Counted from the first letter of the stretch, positions 1-8,929 are shown. The stretch: DNA of 64,000 nt from Saprospiraceae bacterium (GCA_029251525.1 JAQXDE010000038.1:124001-188000), one strand, 5' to 3'. Numbers and translations: made by a program. The notes: generated from the letters alone by a model not told the origin.

Positions 1-822
1 CCAGCATTTGTTGCTGCAAACTATATCGTAAATAATTACCACCTTCATTTTTTGAAACCTCAGTTTCCTGAAATGGATGTCCAAATGACAGATTTCATAA
101 AAGTGTATAATTCAATTTCATTTCGGGAGATTTCAGAAATAACAGGAACGCCAATGTATCTGATTGAACAACTTAATCCAAGTTTTAAACAAGGCATTAT
201 ACCTACTTCAAGAAATGGATACTTTTTGACTTTACCTAAACGAAATATGCCGTTGTTTTTATCAGCTTTTCCATATCCTGATAGTAATCTTACAATCGCC
301 CAAAGTCTTGGAAATCGGATTGAGTTTTTCAAGTCAGTTTATTATGTTCGGTCAGGTGATCATATTGACAAATTAGCGAAGTTATTTAATTGTAATAGAC
401 AGCATATCATGGCTTGGAATAACCTGTCTCAACCTTATTTGGCCAAAGGACAAGAGTTAATAATTTTCCAAATCAGTAATAACTTGAATGTAGAGGTAGA
501 AGAACTACCTGTTCGTTACCATGAAATTGAAAATCCTAAATTGAAAGAGAAAACTATTTTGTCTAATAGTACGAAAAGAAAAAGTGTAGATAAAAGTGTG
601 AATATTGAAATGAGGGTTGGAGGAGAAATAAATTCAGATCAAAGGAAATATTACATAAGAGGAGAGGATTATATTTTTCATACGATTCGCCGAAATGAGT
701 CAATTTTGGACATTGTCGAAAATTTTCCAGGTATATCAATACAAGATATTTTGAGGTTAAATGAAGTAAAAGAGAATGATTTTCCGTCGGTAGGAACTCG
801 ATTGAAAATTAAGAGAAGGTAG
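1..822 (+). CDS. MltD-like lytic transglycosylase, C-terminal part (5' end outside window)
   Basis: The frame is open from base 1, so the start lies outside the window and 273 residues are visible. The first residues (PAFVAANYIVNNY) align with the end of the SLT domain of the next gene (PAFIATVYVMNYY), so this is a paralogue in tandem. What follows is an interdomain segment ending in a LTLPKRNM-type stretch, one LysM-like repeat (starting YVRSGDHIDKLAKLF) and a second C-terminal one (FHTIRRNESILDIV). LysM domains bind peptidoglycan, and MltD-family enzymes cleave the glycan strand from the periplasmic side. The catalytic part is not visible. A TTG codon at 52 could be mistaken for a start but lies inside the conserved region. 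Confidence 0.85.
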   Translation, partial: PAFVAANYIVNNYHLHFLKPQFPEMDVQMTDFIKVYNSISFREISEITGTPMYLIEQLNPSFKQGIIPTSRNGYFLTLPKRNMPLFLSAFPYPDSNLTIAQSLGNRIEFFKSVYYVRSGDHIDKLAKLFNCNRQHIMAWNNLSQPYLAKGQELIIFQISNNLNVEVEELPVRYHEIENPKLKEKTILSNSTKRKSVDKSVNIEMRVGGEINSDQRKYYIRGEDYIFHTIRRNESILDIVENFPGISIQDILRLNEVKENDFPSVGTRLKIKRR

Positions 823-1275
823 AATAGTTTGTATTCAATTCAATAAAAAAAGGGGTCCTAGGAATTTTAATTTCTGAGATCTCTTTTTTTATAAGTAAAA
901 TTAGCTATCCGATACTATACATATAATTTAAATTTTATATATTGATGAAGGTTTGAGATGATAGAAACTGACTAATAAATAGATAAGTGGTTCCTTTTAA
1001 AGTTTTTATTTACGTATTTATGATGGTTTTGATAACGCATTCAGATCCAAATTAAGTGTTTCTCATGGTGAAATTCAAGATATGGTCTAAAAATTGTAGC
1101 AATACATTATAATATTTATTAATCTAAAGAGAGTAGACTTATTTTAACTAAATTACTTTCTCTTGGCATTTTGAAATATTTAAAACCTTGGCACACCAAA
1201 ATGCAAATTTATTTGATTGAAAAATTTTGTAAATTTTGAAGAGACTAGTCTATTTTTTTTAAAACCTTAATCTAG
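823..1275. other. Intergenic region with one terminator
   Basis: This stretch holds the hairpin at 845-890 just after the first transglycosylase gene. The rest is A+T-rich with only short open frames. I see no clear promoter box, RNA gene or repeat. Confidence 0.5.
845..890 (+). terminator. Rho-independent terminator after first transglycosylase
   Basis: The arm AAAAAAAGGGGTCC pairs, with G-T wobbles, to the facing ATCTCTTTTTTT side and the stem extends inward through GGAATT/AATT. It ends in a T run and lies 23 bp after the stop codon. Confidence 0.65.
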
Positions 1276-2658
1276 ATGAAACCTATATGTTTATCATTGT
1301 CGGTTCTTCTTTTTACACTAATTAATTTAAGTTTTATTGCTCCTGAAGAATCCATTGATTCTGAAAATACGGAAAATAATTCTTTTAACTTATCAGATTT
1401 TGAAGTTCGAGAACGTCTTGACAAATTAGACGGCATGATGGATTTGAAATATAATTCACTTGTAGAGAAAAATATAAGACTTTATTTAGGTCGTAGAAAA
1501 AGAACACTTGCCAATATTATTGGAAAATCAGAGACTTATTTTCCATTATTTGAGCACTATCTTGAAGTCAATCAATTACCTGACGAATTAAAGTATCTTT
1601 CCATTGTTGAGTCAGCTTTAAACCCAAGAGCAAAATCACCAGTCGGCGCCTCAGGGTTGTGGCAATTTATGAGGAGAACAGGTCTGGAATACGGATTAAA
1701 GATTGATTCTTATATTGATGAGAGGAATGATCCAATTAGGTCAACTGAAGCATCTTTTAATCTTCTTAGAGATTTGTATAAACGTTATGATGATTGGAAT
1801 TTGGCATTAGCTGCATACAATTGTGGTCCAGGTAATGTTAATAAAGCTATTCGTCGATCTGGCTCAACTGACTTCTGGAAAATTAGTCAATACTTACCTT
1901 CTGAAACTAGAAATTATGTTCCAGCATTTATTGCTACAGTTTATGTGATGAATTATTATCAAGCACATGGAGTTCAAAGTAAACCCACAGCTTACAAATT
2001 TCAAGATGTAAAAACTGTGACGCTTTATGAAACAAGTTCCTTTTTCAAAATTTCAAAAATAGCAGAGATTGAAATTGAAACGGTTAAACAATTAAATCCT
2101 GCATATAAAAGAAATTTTATTCCTAAATCCAAAAGAGGCAATTACTTAACTCTTCCATCTAATGCGATGAGAACCTTTAAAAATAAATTGAGACAGGAAA
2201 AACTTAATAATTTCTATAAAAGTAAAAATCATGATTATTATGATTTTATGAATATTCCTCCGGATATGATATGCTCTACCTATGCAGTACAAAAAGGAGA
2301 GAGTTTGGAGTACATTGCTAAATTGCTTCGTTGTTCTTCGGATGATATAATGCAATGGAATAAATTGCCTTTTGCTTCTGTTTTCAACGGTCAAGAATTG
2401 ATCGTTTATTTTCCCAAAGTAAAAACGGAAAACCAAAATTTAAAGACTGAGGTCAGTTTAAAATTTGAAAAAGAGGGTGAAAGAATTGAAAAAAAAGCGT
2501 CCAATTTTCTGTATCATTTTATTAAAAAGGGTGAAAATTTAGGACAAATTAGCACTTATTATCCTGATGTAACTTTATCTGAAATCATCAAATTAAATAA
2601 TCTTTCCGGATCTGTAAAGTTAATATCTGGAGATAAAATAAAAATTAAAAGTCTTTAA
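1276..2658 (+). CDS. mltD: Membrane-bound lytic murein transglycosylase D-like protein
   Basis: This 460-residue exported enzyme cleaves the MurNAc-GlcNAc bond of peptidoglycan and leaves 1,6-anhydro ends. Residues 1-22 form a signal peptide. The SLT domain spans about 95-215, with the catalytic Glu112 in IVESALNPRAKSPVGASGLW and the family motifs LWQFM and ALAAYNCGPGNV. After it come a linker and two LysM-like repeats (from YAVQKGESLEYIAKLL and YHFIKKGENLGQISTY), which bind peptidoglycan. This is the usual MltD layout in Bacteroidota. The preceding gene is a tandem paralogue; the two have separate terminators and a 450-bp gap, so they are not obviously one operon. The family assignment is firm; the exact cellular role (growth or recycling) is inferred. 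Confidence 0.92.
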   Translation: MKPICLSLSVLLFTLINLSFIAPEESIDSENTENNSFNLSDFEVRERLDKLDGMMDLKYNSLVEKNIRLYLGRRKRTLANIIGKSETYFPLFEHYLEVNQLPDELKYLSIVESALNPRAKSPVGASGLWQFMRRTGLEYGLKIDSYIDERNDPIRSTEASFNLLRDLYKRYDDWNLALAAYNCGPGNVNKAIRRSGSTDFWKISQYLPSETRNYVPAFIATVYVMNYYQAHGVQSKPTAYKFQDVKTVTLYETSSFFKISKIAEIEIETVKQLNPAYKRNFIPKSKRGNYLTLPSNAMRTFKNKLRQEKLNNFYKSKNHDYYDFMNIPPDMICSTYAVQKGESLEYIAKLLRCSSDDIMQWNKLPFASVFNGQELIVYFPKVKTENQNLKTEVSLKFEKEGERIEKKASNFLYHFIKKGENLGQISTYYPDVTLSEIIKLNNLSGSVKLISGDKIKIKSL

Positions 2659-2677
2659 CGATGTTTTTTTTGAAAGG

Positions 2678-2707
2678 AAAGGTCAGGATTTTTATCCCTG
2701 ACCTTTT
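2678..2707. terminator. Terminator hairpin between convergent genes
   Basis: AAAGGTCAGG pairs with CCTGACCTTT around an 8-9 base loop and ends in TTTTTT. It serves mltD on the plus strand; the A run on the left arm could also let it act on the minus strand for the hsp20 genes. Confidence 0.75.
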
Positions 2708-2735
2708 TTATATTTAAAACCTACCTCATGAAAAT

Positions 2736-3164
2736 CTAATTTACTTGAATTATTCTTGGAGGTAATTCTTTAGCCTCTTCTTTTTTAGGTATAATAATCT
2801 CTAAAATGCCACATTCATATTTGGCAACTATTGCTTCCCGCTCAACACCTTTGGGCAGTTGGAATTTTTTTGAAAAACTAGTGTAGTTAAATTCCTTACG
2901 GATAAACTTATCTCCATTTAATTCATTTGACTTTTCTTTTTTAGTAGAAATTGTTAGAGATTTTTTATCAACATTGATGTCAAAGTTTTCTTTTTGTAAA
3001 CCAGGTGCGGCAAGCTCTATTTTGAAATCATCCTGAGATACAGAAACATTAGCAGACGGTACATTTGATGCAGTATCAGATCCAATGAAATTAACTAATT
3101 GGTTATTTAAAAAATCGTCAAAAATTGAATTGACGCTTGAGCTAAAATTTATTATATTTCCCAT
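2736..3164 (-). CDS. Small heat shock protein, Hsp20/alpha-crystallin family
   Basis: This 142-residue ATP-independent holdase binds unfolding proteins and delivers them to DnaK/ClpB systems. The alpha-crystallin domain covers roughly residues 40-130, with DDFKIELAAPGLQKENFDIN near its start, the FNYTSFSKKFQLP strand, and the conserved GILEIIIPKK end (family motif A-x-x-x-G-x-L). It lies 101 bp downstream of a paralogue on the same strand, so the pair probably arose by duplication and may be transcribed together. The start ATG gives the usual family length. Confidence 0.93.
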   Translation of the reverse strand: MGNIINFSSSVNSIFDDFLNNQLVNFIGSDTASNVPSANVSVSQDDFKIELAAPGLQKENFDINVDKKSLTISTKKEKSNELNGDKFIRKEFNYTSFSKKFQLPKGVEREAIVAKYECGILEIIIPKKEEAKELPPRIIQVN

Positions 3165-3264
3165 TATATTTTATTTATTTTTTTAAATCTTTAAATCCGT
3201 GCCATCCCAAAACTTCAGAATGACACGGTCTAAACAAAACGAAAAACCAACTTTATATTTTTGA

Positions 3265-3711
3265 TTACCCTATTGCAATTTTTCTAGTAGGTAATTCTTT
3301 TGCTTCTTCTTTTTTTGATAATTTTAAATACAAAATACCATCTTCCAATTTTGCTTCGATTTTAGAAGGGTCAATTGATTTAGGTAAATGGAATGTTCTT
3401 TTGAAATTACGATAGTCAAATTCTTTTCGAGTATATTTAACGTCTTCAGTTATTTCATTTTCAACTTTAGTAACAATGGATAAAACATCTTTTTTAACAA
3501 TGATATCAAAGTCAGATTTTTTTAAACCAGGTGCTGCAATTTCTAATTTGAAATCTTCTTTTCCTTCTAATATATTGACCTCAGGTCTTGTTTTAACTAA
3601 TTTTTTTCCTGTTTCCTCAGTTGAATATGTCATAACATCATTAAATAGATTGAAAAATGGATTAACAGAGTGAGTTTGTCGTCGTTTTGGGTTTACATTT
3701 ACTAGTGTCAT
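3265..3711 (-). CDS. Small heat shock protein, Hsp20/alpha-crystallin family (second copy)
   Basis: This 148-residue protein is the upstream member of the Hsp20 pair. It shares EDFKLEIAAPGLKKSDFDI, KEFDYRNFKRTFHLP and the GILYLKLSKKEEAKELP end with its neighbour. The two differ mainly in the N-terminal region, which in this family controls oligomer size and client choice. It is probably transcribed from the structured region at 3712-4196, where palindromes could serve as stress operators. No CIRCE element (TTAGCACTC-N9-GAGTGCTAA) is present there, so classical HrcA control is not supported. Confidence 0.93.
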   Translation of the reverse strand: MTLVNVNPKRRQTHSVNPFFNLFNDVMTYSTEETGKKLVKTRPEVNILEGKEDFKLEIAAPGLKKSDFDIIVKKDVLSIVTKVENEITEDVKYTRKEFDYRNFKRTFHLPKSIDPSKIEAKLEDGILYLKLSKKEEAKELPTRKIAIG

Positions 3712-3828
3712 AATTTGATCTTTTTTTATTTTATAAAAATGTTTTTAACTGATGATTACATTTTTTATTTATCAACTCATGTTCCATTACTAATTTTCAC
3801 GCCTTTTTTGCAGAGAACTCAAAATAAG

Positions 3829-3850
3829 GTGACACAAAGTCACATATGTG
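3829..3850. promoter_or_regulatory. Overlapping palindromes upstream of hsp20, possible operator
   Basis: GTGAC-ACAAA-GTCAC is immediately overlapped by the perfect palindrome CACATATGTG. The site is about 120 bp upstream of the hsp20 start at 3711. Palindromes of this kind often bind dimeric repressors; which protein binds here, if any, is unknown. Confidence 0.3.
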
Positions 3851-3894
3851 TAAATAACAATGACAAAATGGCTTAAAAGCGTAACTATAGAAGG

Positions 3895-3938
3895 TTATCC
3901 ACATTATGATGTTTAAACTAACAGCATTATGTGGATAA
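3895..3938. promoter_or_regulatory. Pair of perfect inverted DnaA boxes
   Basis: TTATCCACA at 3895-3903 and its reverse complement TGTGGATAA at 3930-3938 both match the bacterial DnaA-box consensus exactly. The symmetry extends to 11-bp arms (GTTATCCACAT and ATGTGGATAAC). The palindrome GTTTAAAC lies between them. No third clear box was found nearby, so this could be a replication-related element, a DnaA-regulated promoter or an unrelated palindromic operator. Confidence 0.45.
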
Positions 3939-4094
3939 CTCTGATGGTGATATTTACCATCAAATACCTCGTAAAATTTTAGTTCAAAACTCCTCTAAAA
4001 AAGAAATACCCGTTTCAGTCATATTTTTCCATACAACTACTTGATATTGTGAGAAATACACATTTAAAATTTATGACAAAATGTAAAATTGAAT

Positions 4095-4102
4095 TACTTT
4101 TG
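4095..4102 (+). promoter_or_regulatory. Bacteroidota -7 promoter box for hppA
   Basis: TACTTTTG fits the TAnnTTTG -7 consensus of the Bacteroidota housekeeping sigma factor. It would place the transcript start near 4108 and leave a leader of about 90 nt that contains two hairpins. No good -33 TTTG is visible. Confidence 0.45.
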
Positions 4103-4118
4103 CCCTTCGAACGAAAAA

Positions 4119-4167
4119 CCTCTTCGGAGGAGGGTATGGTGTTTGATCATTCCCTTTTTAATTTTTT
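4119..4167 (+). promoter_or_regulatory. Leader hairpins ahead of hppA, possible attenuator
   Basis: CCTC-TTCG-GAGG (4119-4130) is a very stable UUCG tetraloop hairpin. It is followed by GGGTATG (4132-4138) pairing with CATTCCC (4148-4154; one T-T mismatch) and then TTTTTAATTTTTT, which is the shape of an intrinsic terminator. The outer pairs of the second stem would compete with the first hairpin. A terminator-like element in the 5' leader suggests attenuation, but no ligand or leader peptide is recognised. Confidence 0.35.
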
Positions 4168-4196
4168 ATAAAACCAGTAAATAAATCAAAGAGATT

Positions 4197-6371
4197 ATGG
4201 GTAGTAACATTATTTATGCAATTCCAGCTTTAGGAGGTTTGGCATTGCTTTACACATTGTGGAAATCTTCTTGGGTATCAAAGCAAGAAGTTGGTACCGA
4301 TAAAATGGCTAGAATTGCCACGAATATTCAAGATGGTGCCATGGCATTCTTAAAGGCCGAGTATAGAGTTTTAGCAATTTTTGTTGTCGTTGTTGCAGCA
4401 ATCTTGGCATTTACTGCTAATGCAGAGAATTCTTCTTGGATGGTAGCCGTTTCATTTATTCTTGGGGCGATTTGTTCTGCATTGGCAGGATTCATCGGAA
4501 TGAAAGTAGCGACAAAAGCGAATGTAAGAACAACTAATGCCGCTCGAACGAGTTTAGGAAAAGCTTTAGAAGTAGCTTTTGCTGGAGGAGCTGTAATGGG
4601 GATGGGCGTTGTTGGATTAGGAGTTCTTGGATTAAGTATCTTATTCATTTTATATAGTGCTCAATTTGGTACAGCAGATCAAGCAAGTGTGACAAGGGTA
4701 ATTACAGTGTTAACTGGATTCTCTTTTGGAGCTTCTTCTATTGCATTGTTTGCACGTGTAGGAGGAGGTATCTATACTAAGGCTGCCGATGTAGGTGCAG
4801 ATTTGGTAGGAAAAGTAGAAGCAGGTATACCTGAAGATCATCCATTAAACCCAGCAACTATTGCGGATAACGTTGGTGATAATGTAGGTGATGTAGCAGG
4901 AATGGGAGCTGACCTTTTTGAATCATATGTTGGTTCTATCATTGGAACAATGGTATTAGGTGCAGCATTTATTGGAATGCAAGGGTTTGAAAGTGCAAAT
5001 GAATACGGCGGGATGAATGCGGTTTTATTGCCATTAATTTTAGCAGGTGTTGGAATTGTAACGTCTATTATTGGGACATTCTTCGTAAAAGTTAAAGAAG
5101 GTGGTGATCCTCAAAAAGCATTGAACATGGGAGAATTTGTTTCTGCAGGTTTGATGTTAGCAGCAACATGGTTTATTGTACAAATGATGCTTCCTGCAAC
5201 TTGGTCATTCAACGGAGTTGAGTATGCTTCTTCTGGAGTATTTTATGCTGTAATTTGTGGATTAGTTTCAGGATTGTTAATCGGAATGATTACAGAATAT
5301 TACACAGGTACAGGGACTAAGCCGGTAAAGTCTATTGTAGATCAATCTGTAACTGGAGCAGCAACAAATATTATTGCTGGTTTAGGAGTAGGGATGCAAT
5401 CAACTGCTATTCCGATTCTTATTTTAGCAGCTGCTATTATTGGAGCACATCACTTTGCAGGACTTTACGGTATTGCAATTGCAGCAGTTGGAATGCTTTC
5501 AAATACAGGAATTCAGCTGGCTGTAGATGCATACGGACCAGTTTCTGATAACGCAGGTGGTATAGCTGAGATGGCTGAATTGCCAAAAGAAGTTCGTCAA
5601 AGAACAGATAAATTAGATGCAGTAGGAAATACAACCGCAGCAATCGGAAAAGGGTTTGCAATTGGTTCTGCTGCATTAACAGCATTAGCTTTGTTTGCAG
5701 CCTTTATGACAACTGCAGGAATTACAGAAATTAATATTGCAAATCCACAAGTTATGGCTGGATTGTTTGTAGGTGGTATGTTACCATTTTTATTCTCCTC
5801 TTTATCAATGAATGCAGTAGGGCGTGCAGCAATGGATATGATTACAGAAGTGAGAAGGCAATTCAAAGATATTCCTGAATTGAAAGCTGCGTTAGCTGCA
5901 ATGAAAAAAAATGAGGGAAAAGAAATGTCAGAATGGAATACTGAAGATCGAGCAATTTTTGATGCAGCAGATGGAAAGGCAGATTACGAAAAATGTGTTG
6001 AAATTTCAACTCAAGCTTCAATCCGTGAAATGGTATTACCTGGTTTATTGGCCGTTCTTACTCCAGTAGTTGTAGGATTTGCCGGTGGAGCAGAAATGTT
6101 AGGAGGGGTATTAGCAGGTGTAACGGTTTGTGGAGTTTTGATGGCAATTTTTCAATCAAATGCCGGTGGTGCTTGGGATAACGCTAAAAAAATGTTTGAA
6201 GAAGGAGTTGAAATCAAAGGTGTAATGCACTATAAAGGTTCAGATGCTCACAAGGCAACTGTAGTAGGTGATACTGTTGGAGATCCATTCAAAGATACTT
6301 CTGGTCCATCATTGAACATCTTGTTGAAATTGATGTCAGTAGTTGCTTTGGTAATTGCACCATTCATCTAA
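4197..6371 (+). CDS. hppA: K+-dependent membrane-integral ion-translocating pyrophosphatase
   Basis: This 724-residue inner-membrane pump couples hydrolysis of pyrophosphate to export of H+ and/or Na+. The protein is almost wholly hydrophobic helices. Substrate-binding motifs are present: [11 protein letters not shown] (198-208), [21 protein letters not shown] and [16 protein letters not shown] near the C-terminus. [10 protein letters not shown] (477-486) has Ala481 and Gly484, the signature of the K+-dependent subfamily (K+-independent enzymes have Lys here). Glu242 in [10 protein letters not shown] sits where Na+-pumping and dual Na+/H+ members carry their transport Glu, so sodium transport is possible but not proven by sequence. 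The gene stands alone with its own promoter, leader and strong terminator. Confidence 0.96.
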   Translation: MGSNIIYAIPALGGLALLYTLWKSSWVSKQEVGTDKMARIATNIQDGAMAFLKAEYRVLAIFVVVVAAILAFTANAENSSWMVAVSFILGAICSALAGFIGMKVATKANVRTTNAARTSLGKALEVAFAGGAVMGMGVVGLGVLGLSILFILYSAQFGTADQASVTRVITVLTGFSFGASSIALFARVGGGIYTKAADVGADLVGKVEAGIPEDHPLNPATIADNVGDNVGDVAGMGADLFESYVGSIIGTMVLGAAFIGMQGFESANEYGGMNAVLLPLILAGVGIVTSIIGTFFVKVKEGGDPQKALNMGEFVSAGLMLAATWFIVQMMLPATWSFNGVEYASSGVFYAVICGLVSGLLIGMITEYYTGTGTKPVKSIVDQSVTGAATNIIAGLGVGMQSTAIPILILAAAIIGAHHFAGLYGIAIAAVGMLSNTGIQLAVDAYGPVSDNAGGIAEMAELPKEVRQRTDKLDAVGNTTAAIGKGFAIGSAALTALALFAAFMTTAGITEINIANPQVMAGLFVGGMLPFLFSSLSMNAVGRAAMDMITEVRRQFKDIPELKAALAAMKKNEGKEMSEWNTEDRAIFDAADGKADYEKCVEISTQASIREMVLPGLLAVLTPVVVGFAGGAEMLGGVLAGVTVCGVLMAIFQSNAGGAWDNAKKMFEEGVEIKGVMHYKGSDAHKATVVGDTVGDPFKDTSGPSLNILLKLMSVVALVIAPFI

Positions 6372-6701
6372 GTTTTTACTTATTAAAGAATTAATTATTC
6401 TTTAAATAATGTAAAAATATGTGGCAACGCCCTATTTGATTCGTCAAATAGGGCGTTGTTCTTTTGTGAAAAAACAACAATTTCCCAATTAGCCTGTTTT
6501 AATGATAAATAAGAAAGTTAACTTAAGCAGAATTCTTATCACGTTAACTTCGTTATAATTTCGTTAAAACAGCCGTTTGGCAAGGTTATCGCCATATTTT
6601 ATAAGGAATTTAACCTATATTTAATGGCTAAAAGCAATTTCCAAGTTAGTATTGTCTTTTAGTTAAATTTCGAAATAAGTAAATATTTAAAACTTCACAA
6701 T
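6372..6701. other. Intergenic region after hppA
   Basis: The region holds the hppA terminator at 6425-6463. Beyond it is A+T-rich sequence without a clear consensus promoter for the following protease gene. Confidence 0.5.
6425..6463 (+). terminator. Strong terminator hairpin after hppA
   Basis: A perfect 15-bp stem (arm CAACGCCCTATTTGA) closes on a TTCG loop and is followed by TTCTTTTG. The stem is unusually G+C-rich for this genome, while the T tract is weak. Confidence 0.75.
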
Positions 6702-8798
6702 ATGAAATTCAGAGGTCCCATTTTCTTTTCAATAATTCTTGTCGCATTAGTTTTTGGAGCGTTTTATATTCCTGCTAATAATGCTGAAAAAGAAGCTATT
6801 CTGATTAAATCTATTATAGCTAATCTTGATAGATTTCATTTTCAACCACAAAAAGTAGACAACGATTTTTCTGAAAAAGTTTATAACCTATATTTGACTA
6901 GAATCGATGGAAACCGGAGGTGGTTAACACAACAAGATATTGATCGACTAGGGGAATTTGAAATGAAATTGGACGATGAAGCAGATGCAGGAACTTATGA
7001 ATTCTTCGATATGTCTTTGACTCTTCTTGAAAATGGATTAAATAAAACAGAGATTTACTTTAAAGAAATTCTTTCAGAACCATTCGATTTTTCGATTGAT
7101 GAAAGTATCGATTTGTCTGACGAGAATAAGCCATTTGCAAAAAACGATGCAGAATTAAAAGAGAATTGGAGAAAGTATTTGAAGAGAGAAACGCTAACTC
7201 GATTGGTAGATGACCTTGATTTACAAAAAGAGGGGAAAGACGAAGATTTAAAGGGGAAATCCTTTGCTGATTTAGAGCAAAAGGCTAGAGAAGATGTTTT
7301 GGATGTATTTGATAAATGGTATACCCGAATGAGAAAGTTAAAACGAGTAGATCGATTAAGTAACTATTTGAATGCAGTTGCTAATGTTTATGATCCTCAT
7401 ACAGGTTACTTCAAGCCTAGAGATAAAGAAAATTTTGATATTAGAATGTCTAAAACTTTAGAGGGAATTGGGGCGCAACTTCGTGCCGAAGAGGAATATA
7501 CTAGAGTGGTCAGCATTATTGTAGGAGGTCCAGCTTGGAAAGGAAAACAATTGGAAGCTGATGATATGATAATGGCCGTGGCTCAAGGTGATGATGAGGC
7601 AATAGATGTTAACGGAATGGTTATCGACGATGTAGTAGATATGATTAGAGGAAAAAAAGGAACAGAAGTCCGTCTGACTGTGAAAAAGAAGGATGGTGAT
7701 AAAGAAATAATTGCTATTGAAAGAGATGTCGTGATCATGGAAGAAGGTTATGCTAAATCAACTCTTCTTTCAACTCCTGAAAGTAAAGAAAAGATGGGAT
7801 ACATTAATTTACCAAGTTTTTATGCTGACTTTGGAAGAAATGGAGGACATAGCTGTGCAGAGGATGTAGCTAAGGAATTAAAAAAATTAAAGAAACATAA
7901 TGTTGAAGGAATAATTCTGGACTTAAGGAACAACGGTGGAGGGTCATTGGAGGAGGTAGTCGATATGGCTGGTTTATTTATTGAGAAAGGTCCAATTGTT
8001 CAGGTTAAATCTAGAGTCGGTAGTTCAGGGGTTCATGAGGATGAAGACGGGAAAGTGCTTTATGATGGACCTATTGTGGTCATGGTAAATGAGTATAGTG
8101 CTTCTGCCTCAGAAATCTTAGCAGCAGCTTTACAAGATTATGGACGTGCTGTTATTGTAGGAAGTACTTCTACTTTTGGAAAAGGAACAGTCCAGAGATT
8201 CCTAGATTTGGATAGAGCGGTTATGGGTTACTCAGATGTAAAGCCATTAGGTTCTATTAAATTGACTATCCAAAAATACTATAGAGTAAACGGTGGATCA
8301 GTTCAATTAAATGGTGTGAAATCTGATATTGTTTTCCCTGATTTATATTCCTATTTTGATTCAGGTGAAAAAGATTATGATCATGCTTTAGATTATACTG
8401 AAATAGCTCCCGTTCAATATGAACAGAATGTATATTCAGTAAATAATAAATTAGATGAGCTTCAAAAAGCAAGCATGAAACGACTTAAAGCTAATCCTTC
8501 TTTCCAGGAAATTGAGACCCATGCTAAATGGTTGAAAACCCAGAGAGATATTGATATTTATCCGTTGAATATAGATAAATATACCCAAATGGAACAATAC
8601 CAAAAAGTAGTGAATGATGGTTTCAAAGATGTTTTAGATAAAAAGGTTAAAGGAATGCTTGTTAAAAACCTTCCTGAGGATATGGATGCATTAACAAAAG
8701 ATGAAGGGGTAGAGGCCCGAAATAAAGATTGGATAGAGGGGCTAGAAAAAGATATATACCTAAATGAAGTGTTATCAATCCTTCGAGACATGAAATAA
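6702..8798 (+). CDS. prc: Carboxy-terminal processing protease (S41 family, Prc/Tsp)
   Basis: This 698-residue exported serine protease degrades or trims envelope proteins from their C-termini. Residues 1-25 are a signal peptide or membrane anchor. An N-terminal helical domain leads into a PDZ domain (about 250-330, with GIGAQL and PAWKGKQLEADD) and then the S41 catalytic core. The core has the SASASE motif at 466-471, which holds the nucleophilic serine, and Lys494 in FGKGTVQ as general base. The C-terminal region is of the Tsp type. Its length matches long Prc-type enzymes rather than short CtpA. It is monocistronic, with a terminator directly after it. In Gram-negatives such proteases regulate peptidoglycan hydrolases, so a link to the transglycosylases at the window start is possible but inferred. 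Confidence 0.94.
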   Translation: MKFRGPIFFSIILVALVFGAFYIPANNAEKEAILIKSIIANLDRFHFQPQKVDNDFSEKVYNLYLTRIDGNRRWLTQQDIDRLGEFEMKLDDEADAGTYEFFDMSLTLLENGLNKTEIYFKEILSEPFDFSIDESIDLSDENKPFAKNDAELKENWRKYLKRETLTRLVDDLDLQKEGKDEDLKGKSFADLEQKAREDVLDVFDKWYTRMRKLKRVDRLSNYLNAVANVYDPHTGYFKPRDKENFDIRMSKTLEGIGAQLRAEEEYTRVVSIIVGGPAWKGKQLEADDMIMAVAQGDDEAIDVNGMVIDDVVDMIRGKKGTEVRLTVKKKDGDKEIIAIERDVVIMEEGYAKSTLLSTPESKEKMGYINLPSFYADFGRNGGHSCAEDVAKELKKLKKHNVEGIILDLRNNGGGSLEEVVDMAGLFIEKGPIVQVKSRVGSSGVHEDEDGKVLYDGPIVVMVNEYSASASEILAAALQDYGRAVIVGSTSTFGKGTVQRFLDLDRAVMGYSDVKPLGSIKLTIQKYYRVNGGSVQLNGVKSDIVFPDLYSYFDSGEKDYDHALDYTEIAPVQYEQNVYSVNNKLDELQKASMKRLKANPSFQEIETHAKWLKTQRDIDIYPLNIDKYTQMEQYQKVVNDGFKDVLDKKVKGMLVKNLPEDMDALTKDEGVEARNKDWIEGLEKDIYLNEVLSILRDMK

Positions 8799-8835
8799 TA
8801 TATTTAGAATAATTCTAAAAATTATTTTTAATAAA

Positions 8836-8877
8836 AAGAGGCCGAAGCAATTAATTTTGTTTCAGCCTCTTCCTTTT
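8836..8877 (+). terminator. Terminator after prc
   Basis: AAGAGGC-c-GAAGCAA pairs with TTGTTTC-a-GCCTCTT (one C-A mismatch, one wobble) and runs into TCCTTTT. Confidence 0.7.
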
Positions 8878-8929
8878 AAATGATCATCAGTCAAAAGTAA
8901 AAAAATCACTAAGAGGTTTTTAAATTTAG

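Larger units (their letters stand above)
3712..4196. other. Divergent intergenic region rich in palindromes
   Basis: This 485-bp region lies between the divergent hsp20 genes and hppA. It holds the overlapping palindromes at 3829-3850, two inverted DnaA boxes at 3895-3938 around a GTTTAAAC core, a further short inverted repeat GATGGT/ACCATC at 3943-3961, a -7 box at 4095-4102 and two leader hairpins at 4119-4167. It shows more structure than any other non-coding region in the window. Confidence 0.6.

Noticed and set aside
1001-1090. Short frame YLRIYDGFDNAFRSKLSV in the gap between the transglycosylases
   Set aside because: It has no start codon, is under 30 codons and is bounded by stops; probably chance.
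3712-4196. CIRCE/HrcA operator upstream of hsp20
   Set aside because: The TTAGCACTC-N9-GAGTGCTAA element is absent; only other palindromes are present.
4328-4648. Minus-strand frame opposite hppA rich in Pro, Thr and Ala
   Set aside because: Antisense shadow created by the Gly/Ala/Val-rich codons of the pyrophosphatase.
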